DNA of 41,882 bases, taken from NCBI GenBank assembly GCA_945861025.1, contig CAMASN010000027.1, positions 1-41,882 of the forward strand, read 5' to 3'. The number at the start of each line of letters is the position of its first letter. Positions within the stretch are counted from its first letter, which is position 1. The translations under genes and the position numbers were made by a program. Source of the stretch: Ferrithrix thermotolerans DSM 19514. GTDB taxonomy: Bacteria > Actinomycetota > Acidimicrobiia > Acidimicrobiales > Ilumatobacteraceae. Positions 1-7,375 of this stretch are shown here, one piece after another. The notes beneath the pieces were generated by a model. It had not been told where the DNA came from and made no database searches. It saw nothing but the letters and a program-made list of their open reading frames with translations.

Positions 1-2
1 CG

Positions 3-146
3 GCCGGGGGGAAAGCCGTTCTTGAGACGGCGACAGCGTTGTCGGGGCCGGTCACCTTGAGCGAGAACGGCCTGAAGTACACCGCTATCTACTCGGCAGT
101 CACCGGGCGGATGAAAAACGTCCTAGTCGTTGACATCGAGGACTAG
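3..146 (+). CDS. C-terminal fragment of an unrecognised protein
   Basis: An open frame enters from the left edge in frame 3 and stops at TAG 144-146. It gives 47 residues ending in MKNVLVVDIED. I recognise no family. It lies beside direct repeats and a tmRNA-like 3' end, so it may be the edge of an integrated element, but that is inference. It could also be an ordinary chromosomal gene end. Confidence 0.4.
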   Translation, partial: AGGKAVLETATALSGPVTLSENGLKYTAIYSAVTGRMKNVLVVDIED

Positions 147-191
147 GCCGAGGCGCGGTGCGCTGAAAGAGAGGTCCGTCTAGATGCTCCC

Positions 192-211
192 TGGTCACAG
201 TGTGGTCACAG
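192..211. repeat. Paired 9-bp direct repeat, 11-bp period
   Basis: TGGTCACAG occurs at 192-200 and again at 203-211, separated by TG. The 11-bp period is about one helical turn. This is the arrangement expected for arm-type binding sites of a tyrosine integrase, or for a tandem regulator site. It sits about 120 bp from the tmRNA-like sequence at 328-352. No function is shown by sequence alone. Confidence 0.5.
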
Positions 212-327
212 AAAGTTCACCACAGGGCGATATTCGACGTCATCGACCACCTACGTAGGGTGTCGTAAATATACCCTGAGCTGGACTTATTGGTATTCGA
301 GCACCTTGCCCAATACAGCCCTAATGC

Positions 328-352
328 GGTTCGATTCCCGGCGTCGCCTCCA
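328..352 (+). other. tmRNA/tRNA 3'-end-like sequence, candidate att core
   Basis: The segment contains GGTTCGATTCCC followed by a short run and CCTCCA, the T-loop and acceptor pattern of a tmRNA or tRNA 3' end. The sequence just 5' of it does not pair as a proper T-stem. The preceding 350 bases contain no tmRNA 5' end (GGTTTCGAC) and no recognisable tag reading frame. It is therefore best read as a duplicated 3' end left by site-specific integration, not a working RNA gene. Confidence 0.45.
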
Positions 353-384
353 TATTTCTCATGCCGCCGGAGTCGACGCCGAGA

Positions 385-398
385 AGCACGAGGGTGCT
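385..398 (-). terminator. Short hairpin just after the 399-1022 gene
   Basis: AGCAC (385-389) and GTGCT (394-398) form a 5-bp stem with a 4-nt loop directly downstream of the minus-strand stop codon. No clear U-tract follows, so termination by this hairpin is uncertain. Confidence 0.3.
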
Positions 399-1022
399 CT
401 ACGGAGCTGAGAACCATCCCAGGTAGAGCGCATCGAGCTCGGTGCTGTACTGGGCGGTCATGCCGCAGCCAGCGACCTGTCCATCGACGGCCGACACGAG
501 GTAGTCGCCGCCCTGTTCGAACGATGCCGATAGCTCGGGGTCTACGGTGCCGTCGGCAGTACCCGTGGTGACCACCACTTGATCAGCGGTGCCATTGGCG
601 TACCACTTGGTGACATCGAGTGTGACCACGTTGCCCGCAATAGACGCCACGGTGCCGCGGAAGGCCACCGTGCCGTCTGGCTGCGTGATTGATGCATCGA
701 GTTGCATGCAGCGGGCACCTGCCGGTGACGGCGGCGCGAACGCCAACGCGATTGTGGTGGGAGCCTTGGCGTCGTCGCCTCGGAGAATGACAAATCCGAG
801 GGCTGCCACGCCGGTGAGCGCTAGCCCGCTGATCGCGAGCATGAGCGGGCGGCGGCGTGCTGGTGAAGGCCCGGGCGCTGTGGGTGTGATGTTGGTCTGC
901 ATGATCTGCTCCATAAGTGCGGCGGCGCGAGAGCCGGTGGCTGATTCCATGGGTGCACTGCCAACGGGGTCGAGGCGGGCGAGCTGGTCGAACAGTTCGT
1001 CGTGTTGCGTGTTGCCGTTCAT
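399..1022 (-). CDS. Membrane-anchored partner of an ECF sigma factor, putative anti-sigma factor
   Basis: The 207-residue protein has a hydrophilic N-terminus (about 1-57), one membrane segment near residues 58-80 (MLAISGLALTGVAALGFVIL), and an extracytoplasmic C-terminal region with two cysteines and a beta-rich look. The ATG at 1020-1022 overlaps the sigma gene stop as ATGA, so the two are translationally coupled. The reading frame stays open further upstream, but that part is antisense-like shadow inside the sigma gene. I see no His-x3-Cys-x2-Cys zinc anti-sigma motif. The anti-sigma role is inferred from position and topology. It may instead be a surface protein controlled by the sigma factor. 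Confidence 0.75.
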   Translation of the reverse strand: MNGNTQHDELFDQLARLDPVGSAPMESATGSRAAALMEQIMQTNITPTAPGPSPARRRPLMLAISGLALTGVAALGFVILRGDDAKAPTTIALAFAPPSPAGARCMQLDASITQPDGTVAFRGTVASIAGNVVTLDVTKWYANGTADQVVVTTGTADGTVDPELSASFEQGGDYLVSAVDGQVAGCGMTAQYSTELDALYLGWFSAP

Positions 1023-1555
1023 GTCGCCTCCTTCTGACGCTCGATGGGAGTGTTCCCGACCCCTTCGTGTCCGGCACCGGCTCCGTTCTTTCGCATGAGC
1101 GCTCCGGCCAATCGGCCCTTCGCCCGGTGGATCCGAATCGACGCCGCATTGGCGCTGATACCCAGCACTACAGCGATCTCTCGAGGTGGCAACTGCTCCC
1201 ACGCCCAGAGCCGAACGATCTCGCGGTCGTCGGCGTCGAGCGAAGCGAGAGCAACCTCCAACGCCGGATCTGCCTCCACCGGCGAGGACGGGCGCTCGCT
1301 CATTAAGCGATCCATCAAACCTGCCTGCCTGTCTGCGCCGCGCCTCCGGTTCGCTAGACAGCGGCGAGCCACGCCATAGCACCATGGCAACACTGCGTCA
1401 TCGGGCACCTCATCCAGTCGGCGCCACAGCACGAGCAACGCATCGGCCACCACATCATCGGCGGTGGCGGGGTCGGTACGTCGCAGTGCGTAGCGCTGCA
1501 ATGGCAGATACACCACTCCGAAGAGCACCTCAAATCTCGCTCGGCGATCGTTCAC
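1019..1555 (-). CDS. ECF-type RNA polymerase sigma factor
   Basis: This 178-residue protein has the sigma-70 region 2 pattern at about residues 10-75 (DDVVADALLVLWRRLDEVP) and a region 4 helix-turn-helix at about 105-155 (LPPREIAVVLGISANAASIR). That is the size and layout of an extracytoplasmic-function sigma factor, which directs RNA polymerase to a small stress or envelope regulon. The start is GTG at 1553-1555. It is followed by the overlapping membrane protein gene. An ECF-like promoter lies about 65 bp upstream (1618-1645), so it probably activates its own transcription. The inducing signal cannot be told from the sequence. Confidence 0.9.
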   Translation of the reverse strand: MNDRRARFEVLFGVVYLPLQRYALRRTDPATADDVVADALLVLWRRLDEVPDDAVLPWCYGVARRCLANRRRGADRQAGLMDRLMSERPSSPVEADPALEVALASLDADDREIVRLWAWEQLPPREIAVVLGISANAASIRIHRAKGRLAGALMRKNGAGAGHEGVGNTPIERQKEAT

Positions 1556-1617
1556 GCGAGGCCCATGTCTACCAACGTCCGATTCCTTTCAGGATTTCCC
1601 GCACTGGTCAGGTGATT

Positions 1618-1645
1618 ATGACGACCGCAGCACCCACCCGGTTCC
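1618..1645 (-). promoter_or_regulatory. ECF-type promoter for the sigma factor operon
   Basis: Read on the minus strand, GGAAC (1645-1641) is followed after 17 nt by CGTC (1623-1620). This is the classic ECF arrangement of a GGAAC -35 box and a CGTC -10 box. Transcription would begin near 1610, leaving a leader of about 55 nt before the GTG at 1555. The match and its position suggest autoregulation. Confidence 0.6.
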
Positions 1646-1708
1646 CGTGGTGGTCAGTTCGCGATTGGTCGTGAACTCCCCCAGCCGAAGTGGGGTTTAC
1701 CAGCGAGG

Positions 1709-1723
1709 CCTGATTGAATCAGG
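1709..1723. promoter_or_regulatory. Perfect 7-bp inverted repeat before the cupin lipoprotein
   Basis: CCTGATT and AATCAGG flank a single central G, giving a perfect 15-bp palindrome that ends 4 bp before the GTG at 1728. It overlaps TTGAAT (1714-1719), a possible -10 box placed for a near-leaderless transcript. A dimeric repressor bound here would block transcription. The regulator is unknown. Confidence 0.4.
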
Positions 1724-1727
1724 GCTC

Positions 1728-2255
1728 GTGAACACCTTCAGCCTCAACGTGCCCTCGTTCCGTTTCCCAGTACGCGCCGCTATTCGTTCCGGCGTGTGCG
1801 TTGTTGCATTTGCAACAATGTTGGGGCTGTCGTCATGCGGAAGCTCAAGTAGCAACGCCTCTGATGCATCGGTTCCTGTGCCGCAGGTTGTTCGCGAGGC
1901 ACTCGCCCAGGCAACCCCGGCCAATGCTCCCGGCCAGACCCTCTATCTGCAAGACGTCACCATCCCGGCGGCTACCAAGCTGGGTACCCACCTGCACGAA
2001 GGCACGCAAGTGGCTCATGTGCGCAGCGGCGTGCTTACTTACGACATCGTTTCAGGCGTTGCGGTGGTCACTCGTGCCGACGGCAAGGTCGAGAACTTCA
2101 CTGGTCCACAGGTGATCACATTGAACCCCAGTGACGCAATCACCGAGACCGAGCAGCTCATCCATTTTGGCGCCAACGATGGTGACGTTCCTGTGGTCAT
2201 CACACTCGCCGCGCTGTTGCGCGACGGCGCCCCAGTGGCCACGCCACAGAAGTAA
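1728..2255 (+). CDS. Cupin-fold lipoprotein
   Basis: The 175-residue protein starts at GTG 1728. The frame is open further upstream, but this start puts a signal peptide at the N-terminus with a lipobox LSSC (lipidated Cys37). After a Ser-rich linker comes a small cupin domain (about 70-165) with THLHEGTQVAHVRSG, where H88, H90 and E91 fit the first cupin metal motif. It is probably an extracytoplasmic metal- or ligand-binding lipoprotein. It is divergent from the ECF sigma operon, so it may belong to that regulon, though no ECF promoter is seen facing it. The substrate is unknown. Confidence 0.8.
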   Translation: MNTFSLNVPSFRFPVRAAIRSGVCVVAFATMLGLSSCGSSSSNASDASVPVPQVVREALAQATPANAPGQTLYLQDVTIPAATKLGTHLHEGTQVAHVRSGVLTYDIVSGVAVVTRADGKVENFTGPQVITLNPSDAITETEQLIHFGANDGDVPVVITLAALLRDGAPVATPQK

Positions 2256-2314
2256 TCAGCGCGGCGGTTTGGAGCGGCAATAGATGCGCAAGTCGCGTAT
2301 GTCATGCTGTCGCT

Positions 2315-3661
2315 ATGTCCGAAGCCGCATTCCCGTTTGCCGAACGCCCACTTCCAGATTGGTATGAAGACGCCAAGTTCGGAATCTTCATTCACTGGGG
2401 CCCGTACACCGTTCCGTGCTTCGCTCCAGTCGAGAACAACATGGGCGACCTCATGGCTGGCGACAACTGGACCGAGGCGTTCCGTTCGAGCCCGTACACC
2501 GAGTGGTATCTCAACTCGTGGGCGCTCGAGGGCAGCGCCACAGCCAAGCATCACGCCGAGGTCTATGGCGATCGCACCTATCAGAGTTTCGTCGAAGAAT
2601 TTCGCGAGCGCTCCAATGGCGTCGACGTAGCCGATTGGTCCGATCTGTTTCAGGCTTCCGGCGCGCGTTACGTGGTGCCCGTCACCAAGCATCACGATGG
2701 TTTCTTGATGTGGCAGAGCGAGCATGCCAACCCCAACCGCACCGACTGGATGGCCACGCGCGATCACGTGGGCGAACTGGCCGAAGCCGTGCGCGAGCGC
2801 GGCATGCGCTTCGGTGTGTACTACTCGGGCGGGCTCGACTGGACCTTCAGCGAGCCAGGCTTCGACAGCGTGATGGGCATGATCCAGAACATTCCCGTCA
2901 CTCCTGAGTACTGCGATTACGCCACGGCGCATGTGCATGAGCTCATCGAGCGCTATAGCCCGAGCCTGCTGTGGAACGACATTGCGTGGCCAATGACGCT
3001 CGACCCCAACGACGTGTTTTCGTATTACTACGACCGCGTTCCCGACGGCATCGTGAACGATCGTTGGAACATCATCGCGGTGCGTTCGGGCCTGCTGCAC
3101 GCCGACATCGCCACCCCCGAGTACTCGACCAAGGCCTCGGATGACCGCAAGTGGGAAGTGTGTCGCGGCGTTGGTCGTTCGTTCGCATACAACCGGATGG
3201 AGACCGAGGCAACGATGCCTTCGGTCGACGAACTGATCTGGATGCTGGTCGACATCGTGGCCCGCGGCGGCAACCTGTTGCTCAACGTGGGCCCAACCGC
3301 CGACGGTCAGATTCCTATGGCCCAAGCGTCGCGACTCGTCGCGCTGGGCTGGTGGCTCCGCGTTAATGGTGATGCCATCTACGGCACCCGCACATGGCGT
3401 ATCCAGACCGGGGTTACCGACGACGGTCGCGAGATCCGCTACTCCATGAACGGCGACACTGTGTATGCCTGCGTCGAGGGCGGACCCTCGGGCGAGCTTC
3501 GTCTGGCCGACGTGTCAGTGAGCGCCGGTTCGGTTGTGACCATGCTTGGCAACAGCCGCACCCTTCCGCATCGCGTTGATGGCAATGATCTGGTGATCAC
3601 GCTCGTCGATCACTTACCAGCGTCGCCAGCAACGGTGTTTGCGATTACCGGAGCGATCTAG
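2315..3661 (+). CDS. GH29 alpha-L-fucosidase
   Basis: The 448-residue protein matches glycoside hydrolase family 29, which releases terminal alpha-L-fucose from glycans by a retaining mechanism. The N-terminal hallmark WYEDAKFGIFIHWGPYTVP is at residues 16-34. KHHDGF (about 124-129) follows, then LLWNDIAWP with the expected nucleophile Asp near 222. The C-terminal 70 residues form a small beta domain. There is no signal peptide, so the enzyme should be cytosolic and act on imported oligosaccharides. No sugar transporter or other fucose gene is nearby. The stop codon overlaps the convergent dehydrogenase stop in CTAG at 3658-3661. Confidence 0.93.
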   Translation: MSEAAFPFAERPLPDWYEDAKFGIFIHWGPYTVPCFAPVENNMGDLMAGDNWTEAFRSSPYTEWYLNSWALEGSATAKHHAEVYGDRTYQSFVEEFRERSNGVDVADWSDLFQASGARYVVPVTKHHDGFLMWQSEHANPNRTDWMATRDHVGELAEAVRERGMRFGVYYSGGLDWTFSEPGFDSVMGMIQNIPVTPEYCDYATAHVHELIERYSPSLLWNDIAWPMTLDPNDVFSYYYDRVPDGIVNDRWNIIAVRSGLLHADIATPEYSTKASDDRKWEVCRGVGRSFAYNRMETEATMPSVDELIWMLVDIVARGGNLLLNVGPTADGQIPMAQASRLVALGWWLRVNGDAIYGTRTWRIQTGVTDDGREIRYSMNGDTVYACVEGGPSGELRLADVSVSAGSVVTMLGNSRTLPHRVDGNDLVITLVDHLPASPATVFAITGAI

Positions 3662-5145
3662 CGCGGAGCGCCCACAAAGCGTCCGGCCTGTGTCGGACGC
3701 TCGAGGTGAGTCTGCGCGTTGGCCACGGCGGCAATGCGGTCGATCATCTCGGGGGGAGCCGCCATGGCTTTGCCCGCAACAGTGTCGACATGCAGATACA
3801 TGTGCTCGCCCGTTGAGATGAGCGTGTGGTCGTCGGCGCGATGCATGCGATTGAACAGGTGCAACCGCTTTTCGTCGTAGCTGATGACCTGTGATGTCAC
3901 GTACACGACATCGCCAGCGTGCGACTGAGCCGCATAGGTGATGTGGCTCTCGACTGTGTAATAGCTGTGGCCGCCACGCAAGTATTCGGCGTCGACGCCG
4001 AGGTAGCGCAAGAAGGCATCGGCAGCATCGCCTGACATTTGCGCGTAGCGGCTGTCGTTGGTGTGGCCGTTGTAATCAACCCACTCGGTGGGAATGCGAA
4101 TCTCGTGCACCTTGAGTGGTTGAGCCGAGTCGTCGGCCACTGCTGGAGCAGGAGCGCGATCGAACAGCGCGCGTTCGAAGTCGGCGAGCACCTCGCCGGC
4201 GCCATAGCCAACAGTGCGCAGACCTTGCATGACCGACACGAGGCAGTCATCGCGAAGCTCTTCGAGTTCGCGGATGGTGCTTCCGTTTGCCTGGTCATCT
4301 GATTGGGCAACGATGGTGTCGATGAGCTCTTGATTGAGGTCGGGCACATCCATCAACTTGGTCCAAGGCCACTGCAGCGTGGGCCCGAACTGAGCAAGGA
4401 AATGCTGCATTCCGGCCTCGCCGCCAGCGATGCGGTATACGAGGAACGTGCCCATGAAACTCCAGCGCAGACCGGCGCCGAAACGGATTGCGTCGTCGAT
4501 CTGTTGAGCGGTGGCGATGCCATCGTTGATGAGCCACAGGGCCTCACGCCACACCGCTTCGAGCAGGCGATCGGCGATGAATCCATCGATCTCTTTGGTG
4601 AGCATCAGCGGACGCATACCAATGGACGTGTACACCTCGGCGGCGCGCTCTTTGGCAGCGGTAGATGTTGCGTCGCCGCCACAGATCTCGACCAGTGGAA
4701 GCAGATACACCGGGTTAAACGGATGGCCCACCACGAGACGCTCGGGGTGATGCATACCGATCTGAATCTGGGTGGGCAAGATGCCCGATGTCGATGAGCC
4801 GAAGACCACCGAAGGGTCGGCCACGGCACTGGCGCGCTGCAGAATCGACTGCTTGAGGTCGAGCCGCTCGGGTGCGCTTTCTTGCACGAAGTCGACGCCG
4901 ATAACGGCTTCTTCGGGAGTGGCCACGAAACGCAATGTGCCCTCAACCGGAAGTGGAGCCATCGTGAGCTTGGCGTAGGCGCGCCGCGCGTTGGCGATGA
5001 CAGCCTCGACCTTGCGTGGCGCTTCGGGATCTGGGTCGTACAAGATCACATCGACACCATTGAGCAAAAAGCGTGCGGCCCATCCGCCGCCAATGACGCC
5101 GCCACCCAACAGGCCAACGGTGTTGAGGCCGGGAATCGGGCTCAT
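3658..5145 (-). CDS. L-carnitine dehydrogenase fused to a hotdog thioesterase
   Basis: The 495-residue protein has an N-terminal 3-hydroxyacyl-CoA-dehydrogenase-like half (about 1-320) with the NAD motif GGGVIG at 14-19 and GHPFNPVYLLPLVEI. A C-terminal hotdog thioesterase (about 345-480) starts with WVDYNGHTNDSRY. This fusion is the known form of L-carnitine 3-dehydrogenase, in which the second half hydrolyses betainyl-CoA. The expected steps are carnitine + NAD+ to 3-dehydrocarnitine, then betainyl-CoA to glycine betaine + CoA. The ATG overlaps the preceding BKACE stop as ATGA (5142-5145), so the two are co-translated. A plain 3-hydroxybutyryl-CoA dehydrogenase is less likely given the fusion and neighbour. 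Confidence 0.9.
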   Translation of the reverse strand: MSPIPGLNTVGLLGGGVIGGGWAARFLLNGVDVILYDPDPEAPRKVEAVIANARRAYAKLTMAPLPVEGTLRFVATPEEAVIGVDFVQESAPERLDLKQSILQRASAVADPSVVFGSSTSGILPTQIQIGMHHPERLVVGHPFNPVYLLPLVEICGGDATSTAAKERAAEVYTSIGMRPLMLTKEIDGFIADRLLEAVWREALWLINDGIATAQQIDDAIRFGAGLRWSFMGTFLVYRIAGGEAGMQHFLAQFGPTLQWPWTKLMDVPDLNQELIDTIVAQSDDQANGSTIRELEELRDDCLVSVMQGLRTVGYGAGEVLADFERALFDRAPAPAVADDSAQPLKVHEIRIPTEWVDYNGHTNDSRYAQMSGDAADAFLRYLGVDAEYLRGGHSYYTVESHITYAAQSHAGDVVYVTSQVISYDEKRLHLFNRMHRADDHTLISTGEHMYLHVDTVAGKAMAAPPEMIDRIAAVANAQTHLERPTQAGRFVGAPR

Positions 5146-6035
5146 CGCTTCACCAGTTGCAGCTTGTCGCGCACGGCTTGCGCCGACATGATCTTGGCGT
5201 TCATGCCGCCCAAGATGTCTACGGCGCGGCTGACGAGCTCGGCGTTGGTGGCGAGGTGTCCAGCGCCGAGATAGAGGTTGTCCTCGAGCCCAACGCGCAC
5301 GTTACCGCCAGCAAGCGCTGCCATTGCGACATAGGGAATCTGCATACGGCCGATGGAGAACGCCGAGAAGACCGAGCCGGGAGGCAACAGGTTGACCATC
5401 GCCATCAACGAGATGACGTCGTCGGGGGCGCCGTACGCAATACCCATGCACAACTGCACCATCACGGGATCATCGAGCAAGCCGTCGCGGATCATCTCTT
5501 TGACCATCACGAGGTGTCCGGTGTCGAAGACTTCGAGCTCGGGGCGCACGCCGAGTGCTTGTACCTGGCGGGCCATTTCGCGCAGGATGCTTGGGGTGTT
5601 GACCATGATGTAGTCGCCACCCGAGGCGAAGTTCATCGTGCCGCAATCGAGCGTGCAGATTTCGGGTAGCAACGCACGCACATGCTTGAGGCGCTCGGTT
5701 GCGCCGGCCATGTCGGTGCCATCGGGGTTCGGCGGCAGGGGATTCTCGCCGGCTCCGAGCACGAGGTCGCCACCCATGCCTGCGGTGAGGTTGATCACAA
5801 CGTCTACATCGGCGGCGCGCACGCGCTCGACAACTTCGGCGTAGAGCTCGGTGTCGCGAACGCCTACGCCGGTCTCAGGGTTGCGAACGTGGATGTGTAC
5901 TACGGCTGCGCCAGCGCGAGCGGCATCGATGGCCGATTCGGCGATCTGCTGAGGAGTGACCGGCACATGTGGGCTCTTTGAGGTGGTGTCGCCTGCTCCG
6001 GTGATGGCACAGGTTACGAATACGTCCCAATTCAT
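5142..6035 (-). CDS. Beta-keto acid cleavage enzyme (BKACE, DUF849), probably 3-dehydrocarnitine-specific
   Basis: The 297-residue protein belongs to the zinc-dependent BKACE family. VVHIHVRNPETG supplies the H47-x-H49 metal pair, and ELEVFDTGHLVMVKE is a second family motif. BKACE enzymes condense a beta-keto acid with acetyl-CoA to give acetoacetate and a new acyl-CoA. Next to carnitine dehydrogenase the natural substrate is 3-dehydrocarnitine, giving acetoacetate and betainyl-CoA, which the fused thioesterase can hydrolyse. A Shine-Dalgarno GAGGA (minus strand, 6048-6044) sits 8 nt before the ATG at 6033-6035. The gene is divergent from the dioxygenase. Confidence 0.9.
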   Translation of the reverse strand: MNWDVFVTCAITGAGDTTSKSPHVPVTPQQIAESAIDAARAGAAVVHIHVRNPETGVGVRDTELYAEVVERVRAADVDVVINLTAGMGGDLVLGAGENPLPPNPDGTDMAGATERLKHVRALLPEICTLDCGTMNFASGGDYIMVNTPSILREMARQVQALGVRPELEVFDTGHLVMVKEMIRDGLLDDPVMVQLCMGIAYGAPDDVISLMAMVNLLPPGSVFSAFSIGRMQIPYVAMAALAGGNVRVGLEDNLYLGAGHLATNAELVSRAVDILGGMNAKIMSAQAVRDKLQLVKR

Positions 6036-6062
6036 TGTCTACGTCCTCATCGCTGATCTGGC

Positions 6063-6097
6063 CTGCGAACCTCCGCAGAGCGTGTCGAACATTACAC
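6063..6097. promoter_or_regulatory. Two inverted repeats in the divergent BKACE/dioxygenase promoter region
   Basis: CTGCG-N6-CGCAG lies at 6063-6078 and GTGT-N8-ACAC at 6082-6097. Both are 16-bp sites of operator size, in the 140-bp gap between divergent genes of one pathway. A possible -10 box TATGGT (6118-6123) faces the dioxygenase. No regulator gene is adjacent. The stems are short and may be chance. Confidence 0.25.
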
Positions 6098-6175
6098 CGA
6101 GCCAGAAAACGGCGCGCTATGGTCGCATCATCTGCACGCGTTCAGGCTCACTCGTTCATAGAGAAACGGTTCGGC

Positions 6176-7375
6176 ATGGCTCTCACACCTGACTTCGACA
6201 CCTATCCCATCGACTTCACGATCAGCGCGGCCACGGCCGAGCGAGGCGCGGTCCATGTCACGTGGTCCGACGGCCGGGTGAGTCGATTTCACAACATTTG
6301 GTTGCGCGATAACTGCCCTTGCGTTCAGTGCGTGCACCAGGTCACCAAAGAGCAGACCTTCGAACTGGTCACGGTGTCGCCCGACATTCATCCTGTAGCC
6401 GTGGCGGTTGCGGCCGATGGCTCGTTGTTGGTGCGGTGGTCCGATGGTGACCACGCCAGCGAGTTCCACACGGGTTGGCTGCGCTCCAATTGCTACAGCG
6501 CCGAGGCGCGTGCCGAGCGCGTTGTGCAGCGCACCACATGGGACTCAACCACCTTGAGCGAGCCCCCTACGTTTGATGGACCAGCCGTTCTGAGCGACGA
6601 CGCTGCGCTCTACGAGTGGCTGGTTGCGCTGCGCACCTATGGCGCCACCCGTCTGCGCAATGTGCCGTGCACCGACGAAGCAATCACTCATGTCATCGGC
6701 CGAATCGGTATTGCGCGCGACACCAACTTCGGTCTGTTCTGGGACGTGCGCAGCGAACCAAATCCAGTAACCAACGCGAACACGGCGTTGCCGTTGCCGC
6801 CCCATGTAGACCTGCCCACCCGCGAGTATCAGCCGGGTCTGCAGTTTCTGCACTGCATCGAGAACCAGGCCATTGGCGGCGACAGTATCTTGGTCGACGG
6901 CTTCCGTGTCGCCGAGTTGATGCGCGAGCAATACCCCAGCGAGTACCACACGCTCACCAGAACACCGTTCGACTGGGCCAACAGCGCGAAGGTCACCGAC
7001 TATCGCTGGCGGTCGCCCATCATCGTCACCGATGCGTCGGGCGCCGTCACCGAAATGCGTGTCGGCAACTGGCTACGAGCCCCGCTCGACCTTCCGTTTG
7101 AACAAGTCGAAGAGGCCTATGACGCGTATCGCCGCCTGTTCGAGATGACATATCGCGAAGACCTGCAGCTGCGGTCCCGGTTCGAGCCAGGCGATCTTGT
7201 GGCGTTCGATAACCGCCGCACATTGCACGCCCGTAGCGAGTTCACCGATGCTGGTGGTCCACGGCATCTTCGCGGTGGCTACACCGAACGCGATGACCTG
7301 CAGTCACGCATCCGGATGCTCGAGCGCGCCATGCGCGAGCGCCGTGTTGCGCTAGGCAACTCAACGCTGGGGTAG
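6176..7375 (+). CDS. Gamma-butyrobetaine dioxygenase-like Fe(II)/2-oxoglutarate enzyme
   Basis: From ATG 6176 the protein has 399 residues. An open extension upstream lacks family similarity and is left out. The N-terminal DUF971-type domain carries WLRDNCPCVQCVH, whose C47, C49 and C52, with His98 further on, fit the zinc site of gamma-butyrobetaine hydroxylase. The TauD-like core has FWDVRSEPNP, H210-x-D212 and distal H351 for iron, and PGLQFLHC. The expected reaction is gamma-butyrobetaine + 2-oxoglutarate + O2 to L-carnitine + succinate + CO2. Trimethyllysine hydroxylase is a close relative, so the substrate rests mainly on the neighbouring carnitine genes. Confidence 0.85.
   Translation: MALTPDFDTYPIDFTISAATAERGAVHVTWSDGRVSRFHNIWLRDNCPCVQCVHQVTKEQTFELVTVSPDIHPVAVAVAADGSLLVRWSDGDHASEFHTGWLRSNCYSAEARAERVVQRTTWDSTTLSEPPTFDGPAVLSDDAALYEWLVALRTYGATRLRNVPCTDEAITHVIGRIGIARDTNFGLFWDVRSEPNPVTNANTALPLPPHVDLPTREYQPGLQFLHCIENQAIGGDSILVDGFRVAELMREQYPSEYHTLTRTPFDWANSAKVTDYRWRSPIIVTDASGAVTEMRVGNWLRAPLDLPFEQVEEAYDAYRRLFEMTYREDLQLRSRFEPGDLVAFDNRRTLHARSEFTDAGGPRHLRGGYTERDDLQSRIRMLERAMRERRVALGNSTLG

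Noticed and set aside
1-352. A complete tmRNA or tRNA gene ending at 352
   Set aside because: The T-stem does not pair, no tmRNA 5' end or tag frame is present upstream, and a 73-base tRNA ending at 352 has no cloverleaf.
399-1385. A 328-residue form of the ECF partner protein
   Set aside because: The extra N-terminus overlaps most of the sigma factor gene. The ATGA overlap at 1019-1022 gives a natural start.
2039-3325. A 428-residue open frame on the minus strand
   Set aside because: It is antisense to the cupin and fucosidase genes, low in recognisable motifs, and typical of shadow frames in G+C-rich DNA.
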